64,000 bases of DNA, taken from assembly GCF_000949135.2 (NCBI RefSeq), contig NZ_JTAN02000021.1, forward strand, positions 248,001-312,000, written 5' to 3'. The notes beneath the pieces are model-generated. The model saw nothing but the letters and a program-made list of their open reading frames with translations, was not told the origin of the DNA and did no database searches. Made by a program: the position numbers and the translations under genes. Positions within the stretch are counted from its first letter, which is position 1. Each line of letters starts with the position of its first letter. Positions 14,542 to 24,512 of the stretch are shown here, piece by piece. Source of the DNA: Burkholderia sp. USMB20. GTDB taxonomy: Bacteria > Pseudomonadota > Gammaproteobacteria > Burkholderiales > Burkholderiaceae.

Positions 14542-17115
14542 ATGAAACTCATCGTCATCGGCCACGGGATGGTCGGCCACAAGCTCCTCGAATGCGTCGC
14601 CGCGCAAGCCGGCGCGGCGGGCGCGCTGCAGGTCACGGTGCTCGGCGAGGAACCGCGCCCGGCGTACGACCGCGTGCACCTGTCGGAATTCTTCGCGGGC
14701 AAGTCGGCCGACGACCTGTCGCTCGTCGAGCCCGGTTTCTTCGAACGGCATCCGCAGTTCGACCTGCGCCTGAACGCGTGCGTCGCGTCGATCGATCGCG
14801 ACGCGCACACGGTCACGCTCGCGTCCGGCGAAACGCTCGCATACGACAAGCTGGTGCTCGCGACGGGCTCGCGTCCGTTCGTGCCGCCGGTGCCGGGCCG
14901 CGATCGCGCGGGCTGCTTCGTGTACCGGACGATCGAGGATCTCGAAGCGATGCAGGCGTGCGGCACGCACGCGAAGCGCGGCGTGGTGATCGGCGGCGGG
15001 CTGCTCGGCCTCGAATGCGCGAAGGCGCTGCGCGACATGGGGCTCGACACGCACGTCGTCGAATTCGCGCCGCGGCTGATGGCGGTGCAGGTCGACGACG
15101 GCGGCGGCCGGATGCTGCGCGCGAAGATCGAGGCGCTCGGCGTGACCGTGCATACGGGCAAGAACACGCTCGAAATCGTCGACGGCGAGGAAGGCACGCA
15201 CCGGATGGCGTTCGCCGACGGTTCGCATCTCGATGCCGACATGATCGTGTTCTCGGCCGGCATCCGCGCACGCGACGAACTGGCGCGAGCGTGCGGCCTC
15301 GAAATCGGTCCGCGCGGCGGCGTCGCGATCGACGACGCGTGCCGCACGAGCGACGCCGACATCTACGCGATCGGCGAATGCGCGGCCTGGAACGGGATGG
15401 TGTACGGGCTCGTCGCACCGGGCTACGACATGGCGCGCGTGGTCGCGAAGCAGCTCTGCGGTGCCCCGGAAGAAGCGGTCGACGCCGTGTTCGCCGGTGC
15501 CGACATGAGCACCAAGCTGAAGCTGATGGGCGTCGACGTCGCGAGCATCGGCGACGCGCACGGCGCGACGGCCGGCAGCCGCACCTACCAGTACGCGGAC
15601 GAGCGCCGCCAGGTCTACAAGAAGCTGGTGGTGTCGGACTGCGGCAAGTTCCTGCACGGCGCGGTGATGGTCGGCGACGCGGCCGAATACGGCACGCTGC
15701 TGCAGATGATGCTGAACCGCATCGAGCTGCCCGAGTCGCCGGAATTCCTGATCCTGCCGTCGTCGGACGGCGCGGCGAAGCCCGCGCTCGGCGTCGACGC
15801 ATTGCCGGAAGGCGCGCAGATCTGCTCGTGCAACAACGTGTCGAAGTCGCAGATCTGCGCGGCGGTGGCCGACGGCGCGACCAGCCTGGGCGCACTGAAG
15901 TCGTGCACGGGCGCGGGCACGTCGTGCGGCGGCTGCGTGCCGCTCGTCACGCAGATCATGAAGGCCGAGATGAAGAAGCAGGGCCTCGCGGTCAACAACC
16001 ATCTGTGCGAGCACTTCCCGTATTCGCGCCAGGAGCTGTTCCACCTGATCCGCGTCGAGCGCATCACGACCTTCGACGCACTGCTCGCGAAGCACGGCCA
16101 CGGGCTCGGCTGCGACGTGTGCAAGCCGGCGGTGGCGGGCATCCTCGCGTCGTGCTTCAACGAGTTCGTGCTGAAGAAGGAGCATGCGGGGCTGCAGGAT
16201 TCGAACGACTACTACCTCGCGAACATCCAGCGCGACGGCACCTACTCGGTCGTGCCGCGCATGCCGGGCGGCGAGGTGACGCCGGAAGGGCTGATCGCGG
16301 TCGGCCAGGTCGCGAAGAAGTACGGGCTCTACACGAAGATCACCGGCGGCCAGCGCGTCGACCTGTTCGGCGCGCGCGTCGAGCAGCTGCCGTCGATCTG
16401 GGAAGAGCTGATCGCGGCCGGCTTCGAATCGGGGCATGCGTACGGCAAGGCGCTTCGTACCGTGAAGTCGTGCGTCGGCTCGACGTGGTGCCGCTACGGC
16501 GTCGACGATTCGGTCGGCCTCGCGATCGACCTCGAGAACCGCTACAAGGGCCTGCGCGCGCCGCACAAGATCAAGTTCGGCGTATCGGGCTGCACGCGCG
16601 AGTGCGCGGAAGCGCAGGGCAAGGACGTCGGGATCATCGCGACCGAGAAGGGCTGGAACCTGTACGTGTGCGGCAACGGCGGGATGAAGCCGCGCCACGC
16701 GGAACTGCTCGCGTCCGACCTCGACCGCGCCACGCTGATCCGCTACATCGACCGCTTCCTGATGTTCTACGTGCGCACTGCCGACCGGCTGCAGCGCACC
16801 AGCGTGTGGCGCGACAACCTCGAAGGCGGGCTCGACTACCTGGCCGACGTCGTCGTGCGCGACACGCTCGGGATCGCGGCCGAACTCGAAGCCGACATGC
16901 AGCACGTGGTCGACACCTACGAATGCGAATGGAAGAAGGCCGTCACCGATCCGGACACGCGCAAGCGCTTCCGCCACTTCGTGAACAGCGACGCGCCGGA
17001 CACGACCATCGCATTCGTCGAGACGCGCGGGCAGATCCGGCCTGCCACGCCGGCCGAGCGCGCGGGCGGCAAGCCCGTTGCGATTCCCGTCGTCGCCGAA
17101 CCCGCCACCGTGTGA
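14542..17115 (+). CDS. nirB: Assimilatory nitrite reductase [NAD(P)H], large subunit
   Basis: An 857-aa enzyme reducing nitrite to ammonium. It has an N-terminal FAD/NAD(P)H module (starting LIVIGHGMVGHKLLE), a bacterioferritin-associated ferredoxin-like [2Fe-2S] region (CSCNN near residue 430 and TSCGGC near 460), and a C-terminal siroheme/[4Fe-4S] half. The cluster cysteines are CVGSTWC and CTREC (CX5C then CX3C) near residues 646-690. Length fits the family (about 830-860). It follows narK by 21 bp and precedes nirD. Siroheme comes from the divergent cobA pathway. Confidence 0.95.
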   Translation: MKLIVIGHGMVGHKLLECVAAQAGAAGALQVTVLGEEPRPAYDRVHLSEFFAGKSADDLSLVEPGFFERHPQFDLRLNACVASIDRDAHTVTLASGETLAYDKLVLATGSRPFVPPVPGRDRAGCFVYRTIEDLEAMQACGTHAKRGVVIGGGLLGLECAKALRDMGLDTHVVEFAPRLMAVQVDDGGGRMLRAKIEALGVTVHTGKNTLEIVDGEEGTHRMAFADGSHLDADMIVFSAGIRARDELARACGLEIGPRGGVAIDDACRTSDADIYAIGECAAWNGMVYGLVAPGYDMARVVAKQLCGAPEEAVDAVFAGADMSTKLKLMGVDVASIGDAHGATAGSRTYQYADERRQVYKKLVVSDCGKFLHGAVMVGDAAEYGTLLQMMLNRIELPESPEFLILPSSDGAAKPALGVDALPEGAQICSCNNVSKSQICAAVADGATSLGALKSCTGAGTSCGGCVPLVTQIMKAEMKKQGLAVNNHLCEHFPYSRQELFHLIRVERITTFDALLAKHGHGLGCDVCKPAVAGILASCFNEFVLKKEHAGLQDSNDYYLANIQRDGTYSVVPRMPGGEVTPEGLIAVGQVAKKYGLYTKITGGQRVDLFGARVEQLPSIWEELIAAGFESGHAYGKALRTVKSCVGSTWCRYGVDDSVGLAIDLENRYKGLRAPHKIKFGVSGCTRECAEAQGKDVGIIATEKGWNLYVCGNGGMKPRHAELLASDLDRATLIRYIDRFLMFYVRTADRLQRTSVWRDNLEGGLDYLADVVVRDTLGIAAELEADMQHVVDTYECEWKKAVTDPDTRKRFRHFVNSDAPDTTIAFVETRGQIRPATPAERAGGKPVAIPVVAEPATV

Positions 17116-17153
17116 CTTCGACCGACACCAGCGTCTTTTCCAAGGAGCCCATC

Positions 17154-17501
17154 ATGAACGATCGTCATCCCCTGTCCTGGACCCGCGTGTGCCCGCTCGA
17201 CGACATCGTGCCGAACACCGGCGTGTGCGCGCTCGTCAACGGCGAGCAGGTCGCCGTGTTTCACGTCGCGCATGCCGAGGAAGGCGGCGTGTTCGCGATC
17301 GACAACGTCGACCCGGTGTCGCAGGCGGCGGTGATGTCGCGCGGGCTGATCGGCAGCCTCGGCGAGCGCGTGGTCGTCGCGTCGCCGCTGTACAAGCAGC
17401 ATTTCGATCTGCGGACCGGCGAATGCCTCGAAGCGCCCGAGAAATCGGTGAGCGCGTATCCGTCGCGGGTCGAGGACGGTTTCGTATGGATCGCGGCCTG
17501 A
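17154..17501 (+). CDS. nirD: Nitrite reductase [NAD(P)H], small subunit
   Basis: A 115-aa subunit with the Rieske-type fold of NirD but without cluster-binding Cys-His pairs, as is normal for this family (CPLDDIVPNTGVCALVNGEQ; SPLYKQHFDLRTGECL where a Rieske protein would have its second ligand box). It assists NirB. The start follows AAGGAG by 8 bp. It ends 16 bp before the nitrate reductase gene. Confidence 0.93.
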   Translation: MNDRHPLSWTRVCPLDDIVPNTGVCALVNGEQVAVFHVAHAEEGGVFAIDNVDPVSQAAVMSRGLIGSLGERVVVASPLYKQHFDLRTGECLEAPEKSVSAYPSRVEDGFVWIAA

Positions 17502-17517
17502 ACGCCCCGGAGCACGC

Positions 17518-20500
17518 ATGAGCGCCACTCCCGTCAAGAGCGTGTGCCCATACTGCGGCGTCGGCTGCGGGATGGTGCTGCACGTCGAGGATGACGAAGT
17601 CGTCAAGGTGTCGGGCGACTCCGACCATCCTGCCAACTTCGGACGGCTGTGCACGAAGGGTTCGTCGGCGCATGTCGCGCTGCGCCGCTCGGGGCGGCTC
17701 GACCGCGCGTTCGTGCGGCGCGCGCGCGAGGACGACCTCGTGCCGCTGCCGGCCCGCGACGCGATCGCCGAAACCGCGCGGCGGCTGCGCGCGGTGCTCG
17801 ACGCGCACGGGCCCGACGCGCTGTCGTTCTACGTGTCGGGGCAGATGTCGATCGAGGCGCAATACCTGGTGAACAAGCTCGCGAAGGGCTTCGTCGGCAC
17901 CAACAACATCGAGTCGAACTCGCGCCTGTGCATGGCGAGCGCGGGCACCGGCTACAAGCAGTCGCTCGGCGCGGACGGCCCGCCCGGGTCGTACCAGGAC
18001 TTCGATCGCGCGAACCTGTTCTTCGTGATCGGCGCGAACATGGCCGACTGCCACCCGATCCTGTTCCTGCGGATGATGGATCGCGTGAAGGCCGGCGCGA
18101 AGCTGATCGTCGTCGATCCGCGCCGCACCGGCACCGCCGACAAGGCCGACCTGTTCCTGCAGATCCGGCCGGGCACCGATCTCGCGCTGACGAACGGATT
18201 GCTGCACCTGCTGCATGCGAACGGCCGCATCGATGCCGCGTTCATCGATGCGTACACCGAAGGCTGGGACGCGATGCCCGCGTTCCTCGCCGACTACACG
18301 CCCGAACGCGTCGCCGAGATCACCGGGCTCGCCGAAGCCGACATCCGCACGGCCGCGCAATGGATCGGCGACGCGCAGGAATGGATGAGCTGCTGGACGA
18401 TGGGGCTCAACCAGAGCACGCACGGCGTGTGGAACACCAACGCGATCTGCAACCTGCATCTCGCGACGGGCGCGATCTGCCGCCCGGGCAGCGGGCCGTT
18501 CTCGCTGACCGGCCAGCCGAACGCGATGGGCGGGCGCGAGATGGGCTACATGGGGCCCGGACTGCCGGGCCAGCGCTCGGTGCTGTCCGACGACGACCGG
18601 CGCTTCGTCGAACACCTGTGGCGCGTGCCGGCCGGCACGCTGCGCAAGGACGCCGGCCGCGGCACCGTCGACCTGTTCGAACGGATGGCGGCCGGCGACA
18701 TCAAGGCGTGCTGGATCGTCTGCACGAATCCGGTCGCGACGGTGCCGAACCGGCAGAATGTGATCGCCGGGTTGCAGGCCGCGGAACTCGTGATCGCGCA
18801 GGACGCATTCCTCGACACCGAGACCAACCGCTACGCGGACATCCTGCTGCCCGGCGCGCTGTGGGCCGAGGGCGACGGCGTGATGATCAACTCCGAACGC
18901 AACATGACGCTGATGCGCGCCGCGGTTGCGCCGCCCGGCGACGCGCTGCCGGACTGGCGCATCGTCGCGGAAGTCGCGCGCGCGATGGGTTTCGGCGATG
19001 CGTTCGACTATGCGTCGGCGGCCGACGTGTTCGACGAGATCGTGCGGTTTTCGAATCCGACGACCGGCTACGACCTGCGCGGCGCGAGCCATGCGGCGCT
19101 GCGCGAGGGCCCGGTGCAATGGCCGGTCGCGCCGGGCGCCGCGCGCGAGCGGCACCCGATCCGCTACCTGAACGACGGCGTGAGCCAGCCGCCGCGCGCG
19201 GCGGCCGACGGCGGCGCTGCGCCGCGCCTCGCGTTCCCGACGCCGTCGGGCAAGGCGCGCTTTTTCGCGCGGCCGCACGTCGATCCGGCCGAGCTGCCGG
19301 ACGATACGTTCCCGATCGTGCTGAACACCGGCCGGCTGCAGCATCAATGGCACACGATGACGAAGACGGGCAAGGTCGCGATGCTGAACAAGCTCAATCC
19401 GCGCCCGTTCGTCGAACTGCATCCGGACGACGCGAGCGCGCTCGGCATCGCCACGCAGGACAGCGTCGAGATTCGCTCGGCGCGCGGCCGCGCCGTGCTG
19501 CCGGCCGTCGTGACCGAGCGCGTGCAGCGCGGCAACTGCTTCGCGCCGATGCACTGGAACGACGTGTACGGCGACGACCTGTGCATCAACGCGGTGACGA
19601 ACGATGCGATCGATCCGGAATCGCAGCAACCCGAACTGAAGTATTGCGCGGTCGCGCTCGCGCGCGTCGACACGCACGCGTTCGCGTCCGCGGCCGACGA
19701 CACGGCGCGACCCGATGCCGCCGCCGGCGACGCGCGGCCCGTGCCGGCGGCGGTGCAGATCACGGCTTCACAGGAATCCGACATGGCAGACCTCGACACT
19801 TTCGCGGCCGCGCTCGGCGTGGCCGATCTCGCGCCGCCGCCGCTCACCGACGCGGAGCGCCTGTACGTGGCCGGCCTCGTCAGCGGGCTGAAGGCGAGCG
19901 CCGGCCGGCGCGACGGCGGCGTGCCGGTGCTGCCGGCCGGTGCGCCGCTCACGCCGCCGGTGCGGCTCTGGCTCGACGGGATGCTGGCGGGGTTGTTCAG
20001 CCGAGCGGTGCCGGCCCACACCGCGGAAGGCGCTGTGCCCGCACTGCCGGCCGAGGGCGCCGCGCCCGGCGGCGTGCGGATCGTGCGCACGCGCCCGAAG
20101 GTCGTGCTGCTGTGGGCGTCGCAGACCGGCAACATCGAATCGCTGACCGAGGATTTTGCGACGCAGCTGATGAACGCCGGCTTCGAGATCCGCACCGCGT
20201 GCATGTCCGACTATCCGGTCGCGTCGCTGGCCGGCGCGCAATACGTGCTGCTGATGACGAGCACGTTCGGCGACGGCGACGCGCCCGACAACGGCAGCGA
20301 GTTCTGGGACGCGCTGCAGGCCGGCAGCGCCGCGCGCCTCGACGGCGTGCACTTCGCGGTGCTCGCGTTCGGCGATCGCAACTACGACCAGTTTTGCGGG
20401 CACGGCCGCCGGCTCGATGCAAGGCTCGCGGAACTCGGCGCGGCGCGCCTGTGCGCGCGCGTCGATTGCGACGTCGAGTTCCAGCGCGATGCCGACCAGT

Positions 20501-21705
20501 GGCTCGAACGCGTGGTCGCCCGGATCAAGGAGGCGGATGCGGCGCTGCACGCGGTGCCGACCTCCGGGATGAGCGCGTCGGGGCTGCTGCCGACCAAGGC
20601 GCATCCGGCGCCGTCGAAGCTCGTCGCGAACCTGCGGCTCAACCGGCCGGGCGCCGCGAAGGACACGCGCTACGTGTCGCTGTCGACCGAAGGCGCGAAC
20701 CTCGAATACGAAACCGGCGACGCGCTCGGCGTGTGGCCGACCAACTGCCCGGAGCTGGTCGACGAACTGCTGTCGGTCACCGCGCTGAAGGCCGACGCCC
20801 CCGTGTCGGTCGCGGGCGTCGGCGACGTGCGGCTCGGCGATGCGCTGGCGCGCCACTTCGACATCACGCGCCCGCATCCCGACACGCTCGCGTTCATCGC
20901 ATCGCGCAGCGCGAACGGTGCGCTGAAGGCGCTGCTCGGCGACGATCGCAAGGCCGACCTGAAGCAATGGTTGTGGGGGCAACAGCTCGCGGACGTGCTG
21001 CACGAGTTCCCGGTCGAGCTGTCGGGCACGGAGCTGGTCGGGATGCTGAAGCGGCTGCAGCCGCGCCTGTATTCGATCGCGTCGAGCCCGAGTGCGCACC
21101 CGGGCGAGATTCACCTGACGGTGTCGGCCGTGCGTTATCACAACGGCCGCCGCGCGCGCAAAGGCGTCGCGTCGACGTTCCTCGCCGATCGCGCGGACGA
21201 CGGCCGCGTGCCGGTGTTCGTGCAGAAGTCCGCGCATTTCCGGCCGCCGGTGAACGGCGACGTGCCGGTCGTGATGGTCGGGCCCGGCACCGGCGTCGCG
21301 CCGTTCCGCGGCTTCCTGCACGAGCGGCAGGCGCGCGGCGCGCGCGGACGCAACTGGCTGTTCTTCGGCGAGCAGCATGCGCAGACCGACTTCTACTACG
21401 GCGACGAACTGAGCGCGATGCGCGACAACGGCTTCCTGACGCGGCTCGATCTCGCGTTCTCGCGCGACCAGGCCGACAAGATCTACGTGCAGGACCGGAT
21501 GCGCGAGCAGGGCGCCGAGCTGTACAAGTGGCTGGAGGAAGGCGCGCACTTCTACGTGTGCGGCGACGCCGCGCGGATGGCCAAGGACGTCGATACCGCG
21601 CTGAAGGCGGTCGTCGCCGAGCACGGCGGGATGTCGGACGAAGCCGCGAACGACTACGTCGCGAAGCTCTCGAAGGCGCGGCGCTACATGCGGGACGTGT
21701 ACTGA
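17518..21705 (+). CDS. nasA: Assimilatory nitrate reductase fused to a CysJ-like diflavin reductase
   Basis: A 1,395-aa fusion that can reduce nitrate to nitrite with electrons taken straight from NAD(P)H. Residues 1-700 are a molybdopterin oxidoreductase with an N-terminal [4Fe-4S] site (CPYCGVGCGM, fourth Cys in GRLCTKG) and a C-terminal dinucleotide-binding domain (NTGRLQHQWHTMTKTGK). After an Ala/Pro/Asp-rich linker, residues about 860-1000 are a flavodoxin domain (LLWASQTGNIESLTEDFA). Residues 1030-1395 are FAD/NADPH reductase (RLYSIASSPSAHPGE; GPGTGVAPFRGFLHERQ; aromatic C-terminal Tyr). This replaces the separate NasC/NasB electron donor. An ATG at 19783 within the linker, preceded by AGGAAT, resembles a natural start for the flavoprotein half and may be a relic of the fusion. 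Confidence 0.93.
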   Translation: MSATPVKSVCPYCGVGCGMVLHVEDDEVVKVSGDSDHPANFGRLCTKGSSAHVALRRSGRLDRAFVRRAREDDLVPLPARDAIAETARRLRAVLDAHGPDALSFYVSGQMSIEAQYLVNKLAKGFVGTNNIESNSRLCMASAGTGYKQSLGADGPPGSYQDFDRANLFFVIGANMADCHPILFLRMMDRVKAGAKLIVVDPRRTGTADKADLFLQIRPGTDLALTNGLLHLLHANGRIDAAFIDAYTEGWDAMPAFLADYTPERVAEITGLAEADIRTAAQWIGDAQEWMSCWTMGLNQSTHGVWNTNAICNLHLATGAICRPGSGPFSLTGQPNAMGGREMGYMGPGLPGQRSVLSDDDRRFVEHLWRVPAGTLRKDAGRGTVDLFERMAAGDIKACWIVCTNPVATVPNRQNVIAGLQAAELVIAQDAFLDTETNRYADILLPGALWAEGDGVMINSERNMTLMRAAVAPPGDALPDWRIVAEVARAMGFGDAFDYASAADVFDEIVRFSNPTTGYDLRGASHAALREGPVQWPVAPGAARERHPIRYLNDGVSQPPRAAADGGAAPRLAFPTPSGKARFFARPHVDPAELPDDTFPIVLNTGRLQHQWHTMTKTGKVAMLNKLNPRPFVELHPDDASALGIATQDSVEIRSARGRAVLPAVVTERVQRGNCFAPMHWNDVYGDDLCINAVTNDAIDPESQQPELKYCAVALARVDTHAFASAADDTARPDAAAGDARPVPAAVQITASQESDMADLDTFAAALGVADLAPPPLTDAERLYVAGLVSGLKASAGRRDGGVPVLPAGAPLTPPVRLWLDGMLAGLFSRAVPAHTAEGAVPALPAEGAAPGGVRIVRTRPKVVLLWASQTGNIESLTEDFATQLMNAGFEIRTACMSDYPVASLAGAQYVLLMTSTFGDGDAPDNGSEFWDALQAGSAARLDGVHFAVLAFGDRNYDQFCGHGRRLDARLAELGAARLCARVDCDVEFQRDADQWLERVVARIKEADAALHAVPTSGMSASGLLPTKAHPAPSKLVANLRLNRPGAAKDTRYVSLSTEGANLEYETGDALGVWPTNCPELVDELLSVTALKADAPVSVAGVGDVRLGDALARHFDITRPHPDTLAFIASRSANGALKALLGDDRKADLKQWLWGQQLADVLHEFPVELSGTELVGMLKRLQPRLYSIASSPSAHPGEIHLTVSAVRYHNGRRARKGVASTFLADRADDGRVPVFVQKSAHFRPPVNGDVPVVMVGPGTGVAPFRGFLHERQARGARGRNWLFFGEQHAQTDFYYGDELSAMRDNGFLTRLDLAFSRDQADKIYVQDRMREQGAELYKWLEEGAHFYVCGDAARMAKDVDTALKAVVAEHGGMSDEAANDYVAKLSKARRYMRDVY

Positions 21706-21822
21706 GCGCGCTCGGCGCGGCTCGACGCGGCCCGCCCGGTTGCGGGCCCGGCTTCGGCGACGCATTGACCCGCGACGGTTCGTGCCGTCGGGAAGGTCAT
21801 CGACGGCGAACGTCGTACGCGA

Positions 21823-21878
21823 CAGGCCGGGCGGCGGGCAGGGCGTTCCTGCGTGACCCGCCTGCCGCCGCCGGCCTG
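21823..21878. terminator. Inverted repeat between convergent genes
   Basis: CAGGCCGG at the left and CCGGCCTG at the right flank a further imperfect GC-rich stem (GGCGGGCAGG against CCTGCCGCC). It lies between the end of the nitrate reductase gene and the stop of the convergent SDR gene, a usual place for a bidirectional stop. There is no T-run, so it may stabilise RNA ends rather than terminate. Confidence 0.4.
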
Positions 21879-21880
21879 CG

Positions 21881-22657
21881 TCACTGCTGCCGGTCCCACG
21901 CGCGCGCCTGCTCGGCGCGCACGAATGCTTCCGACGACTGTGGCAGCAGGTTGCGGAATGCGCCGCCGTCGTTTTCGATCACGTCGACCATCTTCGCGAT
22001 CATTTCCTCCGGATCGTGCTGCTCGAGCGGGAAGGTCAGCCGCTCGGGCGTCACCGTGTGGACGGCCGGATCGCGCCAGCGTCGCGGCGTTTCCATCATG
22101 CGGTCGTTGAAGCCGGTGCTGTACGGGCCCGGGTTCATGACCGCGACGCGGATGCCGTGCGGCGCCAGCTCCGCGTGCATCGCCTCGGCGACCGATTCGA
22201 CCGCGTGCTTCGACGCGCAATAGGCGCCCGTGAACGGCCCCGTGATCAACCCCGCGATCGACGACACGAACACGATCTTGCCGTGCCCGCGCGCGAGCAT
22301 GCCGCGGGCGATCTGCTGCGTGAGTTCGAGCGGCCCGAACAGGTTGATGTCGAACAGCTCGCGCACGATCTCGACCGGCAGGTCGACCAGTGCGCCGGCC
22401 TCGCCGGCGCCCGCGTTGTTCACGAGCACGTCGACTTCGAATTCGGCCGCGCGGGCGCGGTCGTAGGCCGACGTCACGTCGAGTTTCACCGCGCGCAGTG
22501 CCGTGCCGCGCTGCGCGGCGGCGTCCGTCAGCGCGTCGATTTCGGCGGTCGTGCGCACGCCGGCCGTGACCGCGTGACCGTGTTGCGCGAGCCGCAGCGC
22601 GACTTCGCGGCCGAAGCCGCTGCCCGCGCCGGTGATGAGGATGCGTTTCTGTGCCAT
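21881..22657 (-). CDS. SDR family oxidoreductase
   Basis: A 258-aa classical short-chain dehydrogenase. The nucleotide-binding ITGAGSGFGREVALRLA is at residues 8-24, NNAG at about 81-84, the catalytic Ser in VFVSSIAGL and Tyr-Lys in YCASKHAVES near residue 147. It is a typical NAD(P)(H)-dependent enzyme on an unknown alcohol or ketone. It lies 4 bp downstream of the GlcG-type gene on the same strand and is probably co-transcribed with it. The divergent LysR gene beyond is a likely regulator. Substrate not predictable. Confidence 0.9.
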   Translation of the reverse strand: MAQKRILITGAGSGFGREVALRLAQHGHAVTAGVRTTAEIDALTDAAAQRGTALRAVKLDVTSAYDRARAAEFEVDVLVNNAGAGEAGALVDLPVEIVRELFDINLFGPLELTQQIARGMLARGHGKIVFVSSIAGLITGPFTGAYCASKHAVESVAEAMHAELAPHGIRVAVMNPGPYSTGFNDRMMETPRRWRDPAVHTVTPERLTFPLEQHDPEEMIAKMVDVIENDGGAFRNLLPQSSEAFVRAEQARAWDRQQ

Positions 22658-22661
22658 GTGC

Positions 22662-23102
22662 TTACCTCGAGGTGGGAAAGGTTGCGTGAAAGCGATCGCG
22701 GCAATGCCGTGCGATCGCGTCGTCCTGCTCGACGCTGCCGCCCGATATGCCGATCGCGCCGACGCAGCGCCCGCTGCCGTCGACGAGCGGCTCGCCGCCG
22801 CCGAACGTGACGAGCCCGCCGTGACTGTGCTCGATCCCGCGCAGCGGGCCGTCGCCGGACATCGCGCCGAGCGCGGCGGTCGATGCGCGGAAGCGGATCG
22901 CCGTCAGCGCCTTGCGTTGCGCGAGGTCGATCGCGCCGAGAAAGCAATCGTCGGTGCGGATGAATGCGAGCAGGTTCGCGCCGGCGTCGACGATCGCGAT
23001 CGACACACCGGCGACCTGCAGCGACGCGGCCTGCGCGAGCGCGGCTTCGATCGTCTGCCGGACAGCTGCGAGCGTCAGGGCGGGGCTGTGATGCGGATTC
23101 AT
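22662..23102 (-). CDS. GlcG/HbpS family (DUF336) protein
   Basis: A 146-aa member of the heme-degrading/GlcG-HbpS family. It has the common VAIVDAGANLLAF-like core (VSIAIVDAGANLLAFIRTDD), the GGGEPLVD loop and the terminal GAIGISGG motif. Members bind heme or flavin, or accompany small-molecule oxidoreductases; the exact role is unknown. It is followed closely by the SDR gene and transcribed away from the LysR gene with about 95 bp between, the classic divergent LysR-target layout. Confidence 0.85.
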   Translation of the reverse strand: MNPHHSPALTLAAVRQTIEAALAQAASLQVAGVSIAIVDAGANLLAFIRTDDCFLGAIDLAQRKALTAIRFRASTAALGAMSGDGPLRGIEHSHGGLVTFGGGEPLVDGSGRCVGAIGISGGSVEQDDAIARHCRDRFHATFPTSR

Positions 23103-23196
23103 TCGATGCTCCGGTGGAAGACGACGGGGCTAGTGTAGGTAGTTCCTGTATATGGGAGAATCGGCATTCCGCTCGAAGGAGTTTCAAGTTTTTTTA

Positions 23197-24138
23197 ATGA
23201 TGAGCAGACGCGATCCGATGGCCGGGCTGCACGTGTTCATGAGCGTCGCGACGGCCGGCAACTTCACGCGTGCTGCCGCCGCGCTCGGCCTGACGCCGGC
23301 TGCCGTCAGCCTTGCGATCGGCCAGCTCGAAGGCGAGCTGAACGTGAAACTGTTCAACCGCAGCACGCGCGGCGTGAGCCTGACCGAAGCCGGCCAGCAT
23401 TACCGGCAGCAGACGGAGCCCGCGTACCGGCAGGTCATGCAGGCGCGCGATGCGCTGAAGGAGGTGCGCAGCGAGCCGGGCGGGTTGTTGCGCGTCACGG
23501 CGCTGCCGCTGGCCCGATCGCTCGTGATCGCGCCGATACTGGCCGCGTTCCGCGCGCGCTATCCGAAGGTCCGGCTCGAAATCCGCTACGAGAACGAGCT
23601 GGTCGATATCGCGAAGGAGGGCTTCGACGCGGGGATTCGTCTTGCCGACCGGCTGCAGCCCGGCATGATCGGCGTGCGGATCGCGCCCGCGCTGACCTGC
23701 GCGCTGGTCGCCTCGCCCGGCTATCTGGCGCGGCACGGCACGCCCGCGTCGATCGCCGAGCTGGAGCGCCATGCGTGCGTCCGGTTCCGGTTCTCCGAGA
23801 GCGGGCGCCTGCACAAATGGCTGCTGCGCGACGGGCGTCACGACGTCGATCTCGATCCGGAAGGCGTGCTCGTGACGAACGACGCGGATGCGGTGATCGA
23901 TGCCGCGCGCGAGGGTGTCGGCATCGCGTTCGCGTTCATGCGCGAGCGCATCGACGCGGACCTGCGCGACGGCACGCTCGTCGAGGTGCTGCCGGGCGCG
24001 TGCCGGACGCTGCCGCCGATGTGGCTCTATTACGTGAATCGCAAGCACGTGCCGGCGAAGCTGCGCGCATTCATCGACATACTGCGGGAGCGGGCCGGCG
24101 CCGACTGGCACGATGACGGCGCGACAAAGGGACCGTAA
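23197..24138 (+). CDS. LysR family transcriptional regulator
   Basis: About 313 aa, with an N-terminal winged HTH (FMSVATAGNFTRAAAALGLT then LFNRSTRGVSLTEAG) and a C-terminal periplasmic-binding-like effector domain. The subtype, with VRLEIRYENELVDI and FDAGIRL, is the large CrgA-like group. Two adjacent ATGs (23197, 23200) are plausible; a farther ATG at 23152 would add 15 residues with no HTH content. The GAAGGAG present lies rather far (about 16 bp) before the chosen ATG. It probably controls the divergent GlcG-SDR pair. Confidence 0.87.
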   Translation: MMSRRDPMAGLHVFMSVATAGNFTRAAAALGLTPAAVSLAIGQLEGELNVKLFNRSTRGVSLTEAGQHYRQQTEPAYRQVMQARDALKEVRSEPGGLLRVTALPLARSLVIAPILAAFRARYPKVRLEIRYENELVDIAKEGFDAGIRLADRLQPGMIGVRIAPALTCALVASPGYLARHGTPASIAELERHACVRFRFSESGRLHKWLLRDGRHDVDLDPEGVLVTNDADAVIDAAREGVGIAFAFMRERIDADLRDGTLVEVLPGACRTLPPMWLYYVNRKHVPAKLRAFIDILRERAGADWHDDGATKGP

Positions 24139-24512
24139 GACGGGCACGGCAATCCGTCCCCATTCCCCGAATCCCGCGCCGGTCGCGGGTTTGCTCTCGC
24201 GGGCTCGGCCGGGCCGGGAGAATTTCTCCCAAAAGCGTCGCAAGTCATTCATTCGATGAAAAATTCCCGGCGGTTCCCGGTATGATGCGCACCTTGCGCA
24301 TGAATTTGACGCGTCGTTGATGCGACCGCCGCGCCCGAACCGCTCAGTACGGGATCGAAAGATTCTGTAATATAAAATCCGTATACTCGTAATTTCTGAT
24401 TCAGGCGCCGCCTGCCTTCGTCCCAGGCCGACCGCCCACGCAGAACAACCAGATTCGTCGCCGCGAGGCCACCCTGCGCCGCGACAAGCTACGCACCACC
24501 ACTGAACACTCT
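24139..24512 (+). other. Upstream region of mprF, no gene
   Basis: No convincing coding frame. The segment 24361-24400 (TCTGTAATATAAAATCCG and following) is unusually AT-rich for this genome and is the likeliest place for the mprF promoter. I cannot place a clear -35/-10 pair. Confidence 0.4.

Noticed and set aside
14056-16977. A 973-codon open frame antisense to narK and nirB
   Set aside because: High third-position GC produces long antisense frames in this genome. The sequence is low-complexity and lacks any domain, while the sense genes are unmistakable.
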